64,000 bases of DNA from Mercurialis annua (lineage: Eukaryota; Streptophyta; Magnoliopsida; Malpighiales; Euphorbiaceae), in contig NC_065576.1 in NCBI RefSeq assembly GCF_937616625.2, forward strand, positions 22,904,001 through 22,968,000, written 5' to 3'. A program made the position numbers and the translations under genes. Of this stretch, positions 1 through 12,694 are shown piece by piece. A model generated the notes under the pieces. The model was not told where the DNA came from. It did no database searches and was given only the letters and a program-made list of their open reading frames with translations. How positions within the stretch are numbered: position 1 is the first letter of the stretch; the number at the start of each line of letters is the position of its first letter.

Positions 1-95
1 CCGGCAAGTTCTTCCACGTCTGTAGCTTCATACCTCTTCTTTATCCGCTTTCTGGCGTTTCAATCGATCATTTCGATAGTATCTGGCCTAGACAT
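1..95 (-). pseudogene. 5' end of retrotransposon gag, broken
   Basis: Reading leftward from an ATG at 95-93, the frame starts MSRPDTIEMID, meets TGA at 62-60, and continues in the same frame with NARKRIKKRYEATDVEELA to the window edge. It lies about 280 bases downstream of a tRNA-Met-type primer site and LTR1 in the same orientation, which is where gag begins in Ty3/gypsy elements. The basic, charged N-terminus fits gag, but only about 31 codons are visible, so this rests mainly on position. The TGA could have come from CGA by C-to-T change. The rest of the element lies outside the window. Confidence 0.5.
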
Positions 96-393
96 GCCAA
101 AACATGAACTGCCTTATCATAGAATCTCGTCTCCTCGAGGTTCCTTTTGGATATGCATATCACGTATGCATATTTTATCAAAAATGAAATACGCGCGTGT
201 ATCTCATATACGTGTGTCATAACAAACAAACAAGCACTTCACAAATCAATCAATCATACTTATCGCAAAACAACAATGAAACTACTTGGATCAGACAGAA
301 CTCAACTCTATAGCTGCAGTAGTTCATAGGTCACTTAACCGGCAAAACTCATATTAGCAGAGGTAACTGAACCAACTGCTCTGATACCACAAT
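96..393 (-). other. Retrotransposon 5' untranslated leader with tRNA-Met primer-binding site
   Basis: Between the gag-like start and LTR1. On the minus strand TGGTATCAGAGCA at 389-377 lies four bases from the LTR end. It is complementary to the 3' end of plant initiator tRNA-Met, the usual primer of these elements. The rest is AT-rich and has no convincing coding frame. Confidence 0.75.
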
Positions 394-978
394 TGTCACG
401 ACTCAAATAATTGAGCCGAGACCGGCGCTAGGGAATGGGAGTGGTAGCTCTGAAACCCGTAGCAAGCCAAAAACAATTAGAAATTTTTCGCAAATAAAAA
501 CATAATATCATATATAAAATGTTTTCAGAAAACTCTTTTAGATAATACAATTATAGATATTAAAATGTTATGTCAAAGTTTACATTTAAAATAATCTGTT
601 TGAAATCAATTCACAAATCTTATACTGACACCTACGGACTACTGCAGCTCTAAATGAATTCATACATTGTGCAAGCCAACCGACTTCTGGCACAAGGAGA
701 ATAGTCTGTCTGATCTGACTCCAGTCCCCTGAAAAACATCAGAGGTGAGGGGTCAGTATTTGGGAAAATACTGAGTGAGCTTGCAAGTTACTAACGGTAT
801 TATTAGAAACATAACATCGCATACGATAAAAACTCATATATACAAATAGATACACAAAATCAAAATATAACATAATGTAGTATATAATACTCCATGTATT
901 AAATTCGATTGAAACCCTAATCACGATACTCAATACGATTTATAACGATAAATATCAATTCGATCGATCCATTTGGTA

Positions 979-1108
979 GGGTCCCGAGATAATTCAACCG
1001 AGTTAAACCTCTACCGTCGCTTAATCCCAAGGTGTGGGTCCCGAGATAGTTCAACCGAGTTAAACCCACTGGATACGGGTCCCGAGATAATTCAACCGAG
1101 TTAAACCT
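979..1108 (-). repeat. Three tandem copies inside LTR1
   Basis: The motif GGGTCCCGAGATA followed by TTCAACCGAGTTAAACC starts at 979, 1,036 and 1,077. LTR2 and LTR C have an equivalent threefold repeat at the same LTR position, with different sequence between the conserved TAACTCGG and CTCGGGACC ends. Confidence 0.85.
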
Positions 1109-1238
1109 CGTATCCAATTCGATATATATTCCAACTTCGATACGATACGATACGATAAACGATGTTCGATATTCGATATAATTCCATATCACGATAATAG
1201 ACACGCTAGACTGACATACTCACTGGTGATTACACAGT

Positions 1239-1257
1239 CCTATTGACGCCCAATAGG
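1239..1257 (-). other. Conserved LTR hairpin (LTR1 copy)
   Basis: CCTATTG and CAATAGG form a 7-bp stem around a 5-base loop. The equivalent hairpin occurs in all five LTRs here. Confidence 0.75.
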
Positions 1258-1855
1258 TAGCACGTTTCCTCGGATCATACACTGGTTTCAAAACTATAAT
1301 AATTCGATAAACGATTTTATAATCGATAATAATAGCAAACGATAATCGATAAAAGCAATACGATAAGCGATACTTCAAACCATAAATTATGTGATGTATA
1401 AAATCATAGAATATGAAAATAACTTTTATAAACAATACAAGAAAGTAAAATGCAACTCACAGAAACCGCTATTCCTTATATCCGAACGTAAGCTCCAAGA
1501 GACTGGCCCATTAATCTTTGCCGAGCTCCTTGGTTCGTCATACTCGTAGCTCGATAGCCCGTCACATCTATCATAGGATTTTATCGTTAAAACGTATACT
1601 TAAAGAATCTATTCTAACCACCAAACATGACCAAAAGCGCAAAACATAAGCCGTCGCGTTCTAAACGTATCTTAATTTATATCTATTACCAAATCTCATT
1701 CTTACACTTTGTTAATACCATTAGTGGTGTTCAACTAATCAATTAAGCCTTGCTTAATGTGACCATTCCAAAAGCCTAGCTCAAAAAGTCAAGTTCCATG
1801 TCCATTTCATGCTTTCGGAAGCTATTTTTCGCTACCGGAGGTCACGATCGAAGTA

Positions 1856-2013
1856 GGGCACGTCGTGCTAGCTTGGCACGTTGTGCCCCTCATTTTTCAT
1901 GAAGGGCACGTCGTGCCCTTCCTTGTACACGTCGTGCACCCCATGTGGTGCACGTCGTGCACCTCTGTTGGTACACGTCGTGCACTCTTGTGGTGCACGT
2001 CGTGCCCACGACG
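1856..2013. repeat. Palindrome cluster of LTR1 (CACGTCGTG core)
   Basis: Seven copies of an interrupted palindrome of 13-15 bases, such as GTGCACGTCGTGCAC and GGGCACGTCGTGCCC, spaced about 19-29 bases apart. Each is two perfect arms around one or a few central bases. Arms vary in matched pairs (GGGC/GCCC, GTGC/GCAC). The overlapping ORFs on both strands are by-products of this repeat and are not genes. Confidence 0.9.
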
Positions 2014-3037
2014 TTTTTGACGTCTTTGGACCATTTCCGAGGCCCCAAATCATCCAAAACTCATACCAAGTCACACCCAACTCATATAAACACTTAACTT
2101 ATCATTTTACACCTCAAACGCATCAAGCGCAACTCGATTTTTATCTGAACGATTCAAACGTAACTTTTTCAATACGAACAGCCAATAAATAAGAAAATTT
2201 CACCATCAAAACGAAACTCTTACCTTGATTTTAGGCTGCACAATGATAGAGGATCCTCTCCTCGTTCTGTGGCTGCGAGAATCACTCAATTCGGACGAGA
2301 AACGGCGACGGATCAACGATGATTGTCGTAACCCTTCTATACGCTTCTTTTTCCTTCTGATCATCTTTCTTTTTCCTTCTTTCTTCATTCATGTGGTTTC
2401 CTTAATATATCATGGCTAATTAGCCACTTTGATCCTTGTTTTATTCTTTTGTTATTAACTATCCTTTAAACTTTTCTTTTGTTCAATTTAGTCCATAACT
2501 AAATCGATTAACTCTTTAATCATAACTTATACGTATTATTTATATCCGAAAAATAATACGAATACCAATATTATTATTTTACGTTAATGATCTTTCAATT
2601 ACTATTCTCGATATTTAATTAGCTAATTTGCACTTTGGTCCTTGAACTTTTCAAAAATTGCGATTTAGCCCTAGACGCCTCTGCGTCCAAATTTTAAAAG
2701 GCCTCCGATTGACCCGAAACTTTTACCACATATACTATAAAACATTTCGCGGACCTTGGCGAAATAATTTCCCTTCTCGTGACTCAACTGGTTAAATTAC
2801 CACTTTAGTCCCTAAACTCTAGTTTGGGACTTTTCTTGACATTTTTCCTTTTAATTTAAATTCCAACATTAGAATTGGAATATGATGTTAAATTCCGCAT
2901 AATTACTTTTCCAAGACCGACCTACTAAAGACTTATTTACTTTAATTTCTTGGAAATTATTTCCGATATCGCCACCCTGGCGAATCAGAACTGCACACAT
3001 GGTCCAATTGGATAATTGAATCTTTTGGGGTATTACA

Positions 3038-4541
3038 CGAACAGTCTTATAAATTTGCAATTTTACTGAAAAGTAAGGAAACATTTCGAATTTAAAATGT
3101 AGATATTTTGGAAATTTTCAAGGGTTTGCAAAACCGATGGTTTTTCAACGGTAAAGGTATTTCGATTTTGAATGAAAAGAGAGGTGTAGGACGTAGAGTC
3201 TTTTAAACAGGGTGGAAAATTGAGTATAAAATGTTTTGTGTATAAAAAGATTTTATACCCCCAGGGGTTTGTATTGAGCATAACCAACAATCCGATCGAG
3301 GTGATTTGGTCGTAGTGATCTTTCGTTGTATATGAGGTTATAGTCATTGATTGAACAATATGTTTTGTGAATTTAAGTTTGGTTTGGATATATGAGCTAG
3401 GTGATTTGAGAATCGAGGTTCGTGGTTAATAGGTTTCGACAGCTAAGATTGGTCGGTCGATTTTGTTGGTTGATGGTATTATTGTAATGTTTGTATATCG
3501 TTCTAATCATTGTTGAGCCCTTGTTGTGAGAGACAAAATTTTTAAGTTGTCAGATGCAGTCAATCTTCAGTGTAGTCGTAGCGTTATGTTTCAGAGTGAT
3601 TGGGAGAATCATTTGATGGATATTGTTTATCACTGATATAGAAATTTTTTTATCATGGGAGAGGTTCGATTTTCTTTGAATTGCGATATGAGTTTTTGTG
3701 TTTTACGATTCACAAGTTAATGGTATTATCGAGTTGGTACTAATCGTTAGGATTAGATGGTAATTATAATGTTTGTTTTGGAACCGAAATACTATCTGAA
3801 GTTTATTAGGTTTTGTTATCGATTATTTTGTTATGGAGATTTTATAAGTGGAAGTAATTAAATCTTCTAGAACGCAAGAATTTATCAACTGGTGTTTTTC
3901 AGTATTCCTGTTTGATGATAGGATTTATAGTTGTAAAAAATGTAGTCGAGCTTGGTGCTTGATCTTGTATTAGATGAGTTTCGAGCTGGTTTTGGAAAAC
4001 CATTCCGGTAAAGAGTAATTGTGATCTCAGTTGGAAAGGTTATTGTTTTATGATTAAGAGGAAGTTAGCATTGAGGCTTTTGGTGATCTGTAGGATCGAT
4101 CGTTATATGGAAAATTGTTGATTAGTTTAGTAATGCTGCGTTTCGTTGCTTTTCAAACTTCATGTTGTTTTATAAAATGAATTTCTGGTTTTTAAACATT
4201 GGTTTATATTGTGTTTTCTTGGGTCGGGATAGACTTGGTCGCCCGATACGTGATGTAAGCTTGGAAGTCTTGGTTGACTCGGCTAAGTACCATTTTGTTT
4301 ATTTTAAGTTGTTTTACAAAATAGTTTGAAAAAGTTTCCGGACTATGTTTTTAAATGGAACTCAATAGGGCTTAACTTACTTTATGATTTTCCTTTTGTG
4401 ATTACTTAGTGGAAGAATATTTTGAGGTTTCACGATGATTAGGTGCGTTTTGTTCAGCTTGTTACAAAAAATTTTCGTTATGTTATATGTCGGTAGTTTT
4501 GTTTTAAATTTGAGGACGAATTTTTAATAAGTTGGGAAGAA
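3038..4541 (+). mobile_element. Decayed retrotransposon internal region with polypurine tract
   Basis: No open frame of note. Its right end reads GAGGACGAATTTTT and then a purine-rich tract at about 4,529-4,541, directly before the TG of LTR2. This is the classic 3' end of a gypsy-type internal region, so the strand is plus. At about 4,218-4,300 it has a degenerate stretch resembling an LTR segment also seen at about 6,330 and 14,430 (GACTTGGTCGCCCGA...GACTCGGCTAA). It may therefore include old LTR-derived sequence. Confidence 0.6.
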
Positions 4542-6829
4542 TGTAATATCCCGTATTTTTAAATTATTATTTTTTTGAATTTTTAAATATAATTTTTGCA
4601 GTCCGTCAAGTTTTAAATAATTTATTTTTACTATTAAATACTTTTATTTAATTTTATTTGAGTCGTTCGTTAATTTGTTCGTGGTTCGATTCGTGTTTGG
4701 TTTCTATTAATAAAATCAATGAATGTATAATCCAGGCATGCAAAATAAAACCCCATGCCTTATTATCCATGTAACTAGGCCCAATTTTTTTATTAATAAC
4801 GTAAAAGGCCATAAAGAAAGCCCATACAATTTGTTACTTTAATTATGCTAATTCTGCAATCATCTCCTTCAAGCCTATTTATTCAAACATGCTATTTTGC
4901 TGCTTCACGTGGTCTTCTTCTAACCTAAACTTTCATTATCTTTTACAAAACCTCAGCCGCCACCCTTCTCTAAACAAAACTCAGGAATCATAACTTCCCT
5001 TTTCCATTCATTCACCTAAAATCCGGTAACTATTTTACGTTGCTTTTTACATATTTCAATACGATACCGTATCGCGGCTTATTAACTTATGTTTTCATTG
5101 AACTAGTATCAATCTGAGATCGTTCTCTTCGTTTCGTCGGTCCTTATCACCCTCGATTAACCTCACGTGTTGATTATGAAATTGGTACGTTGAAATCTCT
5201 TTGTTTTTGATGCTGTTTAGTTCATCGCTTAGTGTTCTTGTTACTGCCGTTTTCTGGAAATCTCATGAGCATGAAATTTTGTTAATATTAGGCACTGTTT
5301 AGCTTGTCAATTCAAACCTCATCCCATCTCTCAATCGTCAAGCTAGTTGTTCTCCATACGATACGTACCAAACTCGCGTTTCATCGTCGTTTTGATTTAT
5401 CATTTCAAACACGGTAGCTGCCTTGTTATTTTTTGACTTCTGCCGATTTTTCTTGATGTTTTGACAATGGTTTTATGTTGTTCTAAGGTTAGGATATCAT
5501 GTGTTATCGTTTAATCAAATTGCTTTAGTTGTGATAATCCCATCGATTCGTTTTCTCATTATTGTCGGCTACCATGTTTGGTTATTTTCTATTGCTGTCA
5601 AAGTTCAGTTAATTAAGTATCTGGGATTGTGATGTCTTGAGATGCAAGGATTGATTGGTTTCTGTGAGCTTTGTATTTTTAAAAAACCGATTAGGTGTTA
5701 TATTGGTTTGGGGTTGATTATGGCAGAAGGAACTTTGAGATATGATTGTTCATATTTTGTATGGTACTGCTATTTGATGATTTTATATTGTTTGGTGCTG
5801 GCAAGGTGAATAGTGGCGGGATTGATTACCATTCAAATGATGAGTGGGCCATTTGTTCACTATTTTCCAATTAATTAATCCTTCTAAATATTTTTAATGA
5901 TAAATTATATTTAATTTGAGTTCGTTGATTGATTAAATAACGATTTAAAACCGGACCTTCAATTATCGTTTTAATTCCAAATTACTAATTGATAATATTA
6001 TTTCAAATCTAAAAAATAATATTAGTATCGATTATAAATAAAATTATTTTTATTTATTTATATTATATTATAATCTTTTAAATGAATAATTACTTGGGTA
6101 ATTGTTTAAATTTTAAATTATAAATTTGGCGTGCCAATTTGGCTAATTTATGTTTTAGCTTTAAGTTAATTTTCTTAACTTATTTTAGTTAAGTAAATTA
6201 TTAGTAACTATTGGGTACTTGAATTTTAAGATATTGAGTTCCGTTTTAAGACATTACATTATTGTTTATCAAATGAGTATTATTTTTAAATTATAAACTA
6301 TGGTTTATAATTTTGGATTATTATTGTGTGGGTCAGGTTAGACTTGAGTCGCCTGACATTTGAGGTTAGCCTGGCAGTTTCGATAACTCGGCTAACCCAT
6401 TATTTTGAGATTGAAATTAATTATTATTTAAATAATATTTAAGCAATATTTTCTGAAATGGATTTTTAAGCGAGAACTCAATTGACTTGTATTAGTTGGG
6501 CATTATTACCTATTGGGTATTTTGTGTTGCTCTGGATTGTTTTATTCCGACGTGTTATTTGTGCTAGTTCTATGTGGTGTCTAGTACTCTCTAGAGTTAG
6601 GGTCTGTTTTTAATAATTATTTATATTGTCTAGACCCGTCGACTGTTCGTGCTTCAGAGACGAACGAGGAGTAGTTGCTTGCCAGTTTATCACGTGGATT
6701 AGCAAGCAGTGAGTTTGTACTTACTATTTACCGCTTTATTAAGTAAATTGTTATTTTAAAATTGAATATATATACTGTACGTATATTTCGAACTGTTATT
6801 ATATTATGACTCTTAGTTTGAACATGCTA

Positions 6830-6848
6830 CCTAATGGGCATCATTAGG
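6830..6848 (+). other. Conserved LTR hairpin (LTR2 copy)
   Basis: CCTAATG, loop GGCAT, CATTAGG. Compared with LTR1 the central A-T pair is swapped on both sides of the stem, which preserves pairing. Confidence 0.75.
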
Positions 6849-6896
6849 ACTGCGTGCGCACCGGTAATGATCTGGGTAAGGTATATATGGAAATGT

Positions 6897-7023
6897 GGTA
6901 ACTCGGTGTGAGCATAGCTCTCGGGACCAAATAGAGTAACTCGGTGTAGCACAGTTCTCGGAACTCTGGATATGGTAAATGTGTGGTCAGTGGTAACTCG
7001 GTGTAGCTAAGCTCTCGGGACCA
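6897..7023 (+). repeat. Three tandem copies inside LTR2
   Basis: TAACTCGGTGT... ending in CTCGG repeated three times (starts about 6,897, 6,935 and 6,993), with alternating spacers. Confidence 0.85.
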
Positions 7024-7620
7024 GGCCTAATGGATTATGTTTATTATTTAGAATTGTGGATTACGGTTCCAACTATTATTCGTAATATCGTTATTAAATA
7101 TTTTAAACGGTTTTAAAGGTTTTTCACTTGATAAATGTAAATAGTGGTATAAACTGTTCTCAGCATATCTGACCCCATTGATTTCCCAATTTTTCCCAGG
7201 GTTATGATCTGAGAGAGTTTGGTGATCTCGTATTTACTTTCCTCGGAGGTTTCATTTATTTTAGTAAAACTATCAAACTGTTTTATTCTTAGACCGCAGT
7301 AGTTGACCAGACGTCTTTATTTTGTTATAGTTGTTTGTCGGATTGGTCCGACTGGATATATTGCTTTGGCATGTTTATACTGTTTACTCTGTTTACTATT
7401 TATGCCATATTGGAAACTCGTAGTTGAACGAGTATTTATAATATTAAATGTTGAATATTATAACTGTTAGAATTAGGCTGAAGTCTCGGTTGCCCCCGAG
7501 CATTGGTTTTCTTGCAGGTTTATTATAATTGTACGTTAACCGAAAGGCTAGCTACGGGTTTTGGTACTGCATTACCTATGCCCCAGCGTGGGTCACGATT
7601 CATGGAAATGGGTCGTGACA

Positions 7621-7941
7621 ATTTCGTACTGCTACGGCAGCTCGTTCTTCTTCTTGTCGTTGGTCAGACATCCTGACCAAGACAAACAACGTTTCTTAGC
7701 AGCATATTCGCATATCATCGCAAACGTAATCGTATATAACGCACATCTCATCACTTGCGGAAAACAAATTTATAACAGACTCACATCATAGAGGGAAAGC
7801 TGAAAGTTTTGAAAATCAAACGAATACTTGACAAAGACAAGACTCGAGTCCTATGTGCTGCAGTAGACTTTTAGGAACTTAATCCCTAAACCCATATCCA
7901 AAACGAGCAATGGTATCTGGACCATGCTCTGGTACCAACAT
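7621..7941 (-). mobile_element. Leader and primer site of element A
   Basis: The minus strand has a primer-site-like TTGGTACCAGAGC at 7,938-7,926, one base different from the usual tRNA-Met complement, three bases from the LTR A end. The remaining about 300 bases are noncoding and share CTGCAGTAG-type traces with the leader at 300-330. Element A's body is cut off here by LTR2. Confidence 0.6.
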
Positions 7942-8736
7942 TGTCGCGACCCAATCTCATGGGCCGAGACCGGCACTAGAGAATGGGAGTGGTTGCTCCG
8001 AAACCCGTAACAAACCTCTAAACGTAAAATAATTTTTCGCGAAATATAAACATCATGCATGACAAACGTAAACACGTGTCATGCTAAAACATATGCCAGG
8101 CATGCAAATCCTCTAGCAGTCACAAACATTAAATAATGCAGCAAGCGCAAAGCATTAATAACTTTAAAACATAAAATTATATTTACAGGAAATCATTTGA
8201 TACAAAACATCTATCTACTGCAGCTCTAAGAGTAAAGTACTGTTTCTTTACATACTTAAAAAATACAGACTTCTGGATCAAGAATAGAAGTCCGTTGCTT
8301 CAAAAGCGTCTTTCACCTGAAAGGAAATCTGTGAGGGATCAGTATATGAGAATATACTGAGTGAGTTCATACATTTACAAATAAGTATTCAAATAAAACA
8401 TAAAGCCATGCAGCAGCATTCAAATCGTATGCACCCAAGTACAGGATCTGATTGAAATCCTAATCCTCAAACATATCAATCATATATATAATCAAATCAA
8501 ATTGATCAAAATGGTCCGACCCGGAAGTGTTCACACTCTACCTCGTCTATCGCGACCAACTTCTTAGTTCCACAGTGTGAGTCCAACTCACTAGAGACGG
8601 GGCTCAGGTTACATTGTAACCGAGTTCTCGCTCGTATCGAATTCATTGTCCAACTTCGAAATTCATACTCATAATCATGTTCATATCCATAGTCGAACTT
8701 ACAGATGTATCCAATCAATACTGGTGATCGCACAGT

Positions 8737-8755
8737 CCTATTTCCGCCCAATAGG
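8737..8755 (-). other. Conserved LTR hairpin (LTR A copy)
   Basis: CCTATTT, loop CCGCC, CAATAGG. Six of seven pairs hold; the loop-closing pair is lost. Confidence 0.65.
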
Positions 8756-10107
8756 TAGCACGTTCCATCGGATCGATACCGGTTTCAAATCAAACATATA
8801 TGCAGTTCAAGTAAAGAATTTCGCATTGCAAATATTTAAATCAAATATAAAGCAATATAAAATATTTTCTTATATAAATACTATAAAAGTAAATCATATA
8901 AACTCACAGAAAACGCTTATCCAAAACTACTTCGGGGCTTAAAACGTCAAGCTTCCCGAGCTCCTGGTCCAGCTGCTTCTTGCCTCGCCGGATCTAAAAC
9001 GATTTAAAAACATTTGAGTTATGTAGCACGGAAACGGAAACGGGAAACGGAAACGATACGAAACGGATACGGGGAAACGAAATTTTTTCAAAATCCTATT
9101 CTAAGATCGACTCTAGACTCGAGATACGACATAACTCGTTGAATTCTAATTACGTTTTACCCGACTGTCACGACCCAAATTCATGGATCGCGACCGGCGC
9201 TAGGGAATGGGAATGGTTGCTCTGAAACCCGTAGCAAGTCTAAAAACCTTTATAAATTTTTCGCGTTTTAAAATATAAAAAGGTTTTCAACCTCGTTGCG
9301 GAAACACTTTAACACCTTTATTAAAAACGCGTTCGCAATTCAAGATCATATATCACATATGATCTGTTTTCAAGAAAACTGGGTCTTAAGACCCTGATTG
9401 TATTTCAAGAAATCAGAGCGCAAACATCAATCTCAGTTGACGCACCTGCTCTGTTTTCAATACAATCCTAAAATGCTAAATCATGAAACCAGTGTATCTC
9501 TCAAACAACTGGTCCAAGCATTTTAGAAAACACACAGCTTTTCAAAACTTATATCTTATATACAGTAGTTCAATCAGAGTTTATCAAAATAGTTTGAACT
9601 ACTGTAAACAGAAAGACAGACTTCCCGTACCCAACTACTTGCAGCTCTAGAGGTATGACTGACGACTTCCGGAATTATTGTGGAAGTCCGACCTCGTACT
9701 TGATTACCTGAAGGGTAAACATTGGGGAGGGTCAGAAATATAAATATTTCTGAGTGAGTTTACATATTTACAATTGAATATTTAAATCGCATATATGTAA
9801 AGCATTTGTACATATCAAAAATATTACCAACTACTTGATCCAGATAAAACCCTACAAGGCAGACTATTGTATGGGTCTCAACCTACACAACATGGGCCTT
9901 AGACCGTGAACTGAATCACTGCCGTCTAAGCCGGGTGTGGACCGTAACCGTGAAACTGCCATCACAATATTTCCTGTGACCGTAACCGTTACTGCCGTCT
10001 CAGACTGTTAAGTCAGGGTCGCTAGCACTTCCAACGCCCAATGACATTAACTGACCTCTACGTCAGACACAGTCTCGTATCTAGCGTACTACTGGTGATC
10101 ACACACT

Positions 10108-10126
10108 CCTATTGAAAACCAATAGG
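10108..10126 (-). other. Conserved LTR hairpin (LTR B copy)
   Basis: CCTATTG, loop AAAAC, CAATAGG: the stem is the same as LTR1 and the loop is completely different. Confidence 0.75.
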
Positions 10127-10710
10127 AAGTTTGTTCCAATGGATCTTTCATGGTTAATTATACTAGTGCGATTTATTATTTAAAAACAGTTTAAATATAA
10201 ATATTCAAAAGTAAAAACCACAAAGTAAAACTCACAATACTGTCGTCCCCATTTTTAAAAACGTAAGCTCCAAGCAAGCTTGTCAGTCAAACACGTTGGT
10301 GTTTGGCTCACTAGATCGACCACTCGTCGGATCTAATTAAAATTCAAATGTTAAAATACATTAGACATTGAATTTTAACTATAGTCCTATCGTATAAACG
10401 ATAGACTCAATAAAAAAACTCTGACACTATAAACATCGCATATAAACTAATCTCAATATTGAACTTCTCGTTCAATATATAGTACCACTCTTGGTATGGA
10501 CTTATAGTCCTTTTAACATTAATCACTTTGATTAACGTAGGACTTTATTAAAACATCACATTGTTTTAATAAACCAACTATCCTCAAACGTCTAGGTTCT
10601 TTTAAACCTTTTAAAAGTATCAGCTAACGTTTCAGAAGTCCCTTAAATCAACAATCGAGTATACAACTCGAACTAGGACGAAAACGTACAAATACCGGAC
10701 CTCTGACTCG

Positions 10711-10811
10711 CTGTGCGTCCGCACAGAGGGGGCTGTGCGTCCGCACAGCCCTGGCTGTGCGCTCGCACAGCCTTTGCCAACACAGCCCTTTGGTTGTGCG
10801 TGTGCACAGCC
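10711..10811. repeat. Palindrome cluster of LTR B (TGTGCGTCCGCACA core)
   Basis: Four copies: 10,711-10,726, 10,731-10,750, 10,753-10,772 and 10,792-10,811. Arms GGCTGTGCG and CGCACAGCC surround two variable central bases. A half-copy CACAGCC lies between the third and fourth. Confidence 0.9.
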
Positions 10812-12406
10812 ACGGGGACACACCCTGGGCTGAATCCGACATGCTTACACGCGTAAAAATACTCCAAACAAGACAACGATATTCAACTCAATTCTAATCC
10901 GCAATCGAAACGTTAAACCAATTCGAATTTGATCGATTCGATACGGTCGACGTTATAATATTAATTATAATCCAATTTATAAATAACCGAATTTAAATTA
11001 GCGGTTATTACCTCAAATACGTGCGGATCTTCGAAGAAATTGGAGTCGGAATTGAAAAATCGAACGCGAAATCGCGAAACCTAATTCGCGCGACCGTCCC
11101 GCGCGCCCTCTGCTCGCTAAGCAAGCACGTCATTTGACGTATGGAATGAGCCTACCCCTCACTTGTATATATAGAGAATTGATTTGGCTAAAGTACCATT
11201 TGGTACTAGCTCAATCATGCACTTTAACTCTGATTTTAATTAGTCGTCCGTAGCCCAAACGGAGACTAATTCCAAATTCCGTCAAACTTTACCTAAAAAT
11301 CCAATAAAATATAAAACGAATAAAAATATAATTTTTATTCGCATCCGACTTATATTTTATTTTTAATAAATCTCCAAAGAGTTATTAGGTACAAATCGGT
11401 CCCACTTAATTAAAATTACTATGTCAAAATTCCATAAAAATTTGACGGTAGTTTCGTCAAAGTATTTCGTGAATATTGACACCAAAAATTATTCGCTCGG
11501 GACTTATAGATTATTTTATTTTAATTTGGACTAACTAATAATATTTAATTAGTTTATAACTGAAACTAATTAAAGTAAAAAGTTCAAGGATCAAAACGAT
11601 ATGTTTGCCAAACTTGGCCGCCACTCTCCACCGCCTTATTTTTTTTTATTAATTTCTTTTTCTTTTATTATTATATATTTTTATATATATCTTAATTTAT
11701 ATTCGTCCATAACTCGTCGAGCTTTCCGAGTTTCGACATTTTAATTTCGGGGTTTTGTCCGAATCTTAAACTCTCCATTTAGAGATGTACATTGATATAC
11801 TAATTATCAATATATTTTTATATACGACGCCAAGTCGTATTTTCCGTTTATTAGCTCCGTTCATATTTCTTGTTTAAAATTTAAATTCCCAAGTTAAATT
11901 TTAAACTCGTATTATCACGATATTCTTTTATGGATACATACAAATTAAATTTACGTTTAAATTTAATTTACGTATTCTGAATTTATTAAATCACTTCCCG
12001 TGATTTAATTTAAAAACCTTACATAGTCGAACCTTACTATTACCGTTTGACTATTAACTTAGTCTTTCCGAATATTTTTCTTAATATTCGAAACCTCAAA
12101 ATATTATTTTTAATATTTTGATTACTCCAATTTGACCTCGTGGCATAATTAATTACTTAAAATTACGGGGTATTACACCGACTCACTCCCCTTTTTCTCA
12201 TCGTTCTTCAATATAGCCTTGCTATAGCTTTAGGTTTATAAATAAACCTAACTTCTTAGTATCGAATCATACATTACATCTGTATGTTTGTTCTTTGTTA
12301 AATCATCGTCCGCAAGAATTAAATCGGCTTAAGAAACATCTAGCCTAAGTTTCAAGCATCGGAAGGGGTCGAAAACGACTGAAGGGACCCAAAAATGACC
12401 TTGGCA

Positions 12407-12440
12407 CGACGTCGCGACAGCACCTGTCGCGTTGCGACAG
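12407..12440. repeat. Palindromes of LTR A (TGTCGCG core)
   Basis: Two overlapping hairpins, 12,413-12,431 (CGCGACAG, CAC, CTGTCGCG) and 12,424-12,440 (CTGTCGC...GCGACAG). This is a shorter cluster than in LTRs 1, B and C and has yet another sequence. Confidence 0.8.
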
Positions 12441-12694
12441 CGAGGGCAACAACCCTTATTCCGCACCAAACGTCACCAAAACTCATTCTGACGTGCTTAA
12501 CGACTTTCCTAACGTATCTGTAATATCCCGTAAAATTTTAATTTTTTTTTTCGATAATTTCCGACAATTTTTCCGGTCGTTTTGAATTAACTTCGATGAT
12601 AGCGGTTTGATTCGATTGAGTTGGTTTGGGGTTGATTTTTGGTTCAACCATTTGTTTTTTTAAATTATTTAAAAAAAAAAAAAAAAATTCAGTC

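Larger units (their letters stand above)
394..3037 (-). mobile_element. LTR1: 5' LTR of a Ty3/gypsy-type element
   Basis: About 2.64 kb. On the minus strand it starts TGTAATACCCC (3,037) and ends GTCGTGACA (394), with canonical TG...CA termini, and the primer-binding site follows directly. Near its 3' end it shares with the other LTRs here a block that includes a short CCTATTG hairpin, a segment with three degenerate tandem copies, and a terminal block with CTAGCGCCGGTC. It has a private cluster of GC-rich palindromes at 1,856-2,013. Because a primer site and gag start lie on its left, it is the 5' LTR of an element whose body lies left of the window. The family is probably Tekay/Del-like, judged only from LTR size and termini. 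Confidence 0.8.
4542..7620 (+). mobile_element. LTR2: 3' LTR of a Ty3/gypsy-type element
   Basis: 3,079 bp from TGTAATATCCCG to GGGTCGTGACA, preceded by a polypurine tract, so it is read as a 3' LTR on the plus strand. It closely resembles LTR C (12,519-15,705) over its distal half, for example the block TAGTACTCTCTAGAGTTAGG and the threefold TAACTCGG repeats. I do not see the GC-rich palindrome cluster that the other four LTRs have. Its right end abuts the leader of element A directly, so its insertion duplication cannot be judged in this window. Confidence 0.8.
9166..12177 (-). mobile_element. Solo LTR B
   Basis: 3,012 bp with ends TGTCACGACC (plus-strand left) and GGGGTATTACA (right), inserted in LTR A and flanked by the perfect 5-bp duplication CCGAC at 9,161-9,165 and 12,178-12,182. 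No internal region or second LTR lies between the duplications, so this is a solo LTR left by LTR-LTR recombination. It contains its own palindrome cluster (10,711-10,811). The small ORFs at 10,632-10,876 come from that cluster. Confidence 0.9.

Noticed and set aside
377..389. tRNA-Met gene fragment
   Set aside because: Only the 3' terminal complement is present and it sits next to an LTR end, so it is a primer-binding site.
1868..2192. Overlapping small ORFs on both strands in LTR1
   Set aside because: They are by-products of the CACGTCGTG palindromes; no recognisable domain.
2206..2419. Lys/Arg-rich and hydrophobic small ORFs near 2.2-2.4 kb
   Set aside because: They are short, overlap on both strands and lie within the LTR; no homology is recognisable.
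10632..10876. Cys/Arg-rich small proteins on the minus strand
   Set aside because: They translate the LTR B palindrome cluster in different frames; three overlapping frames are open for the same reason.
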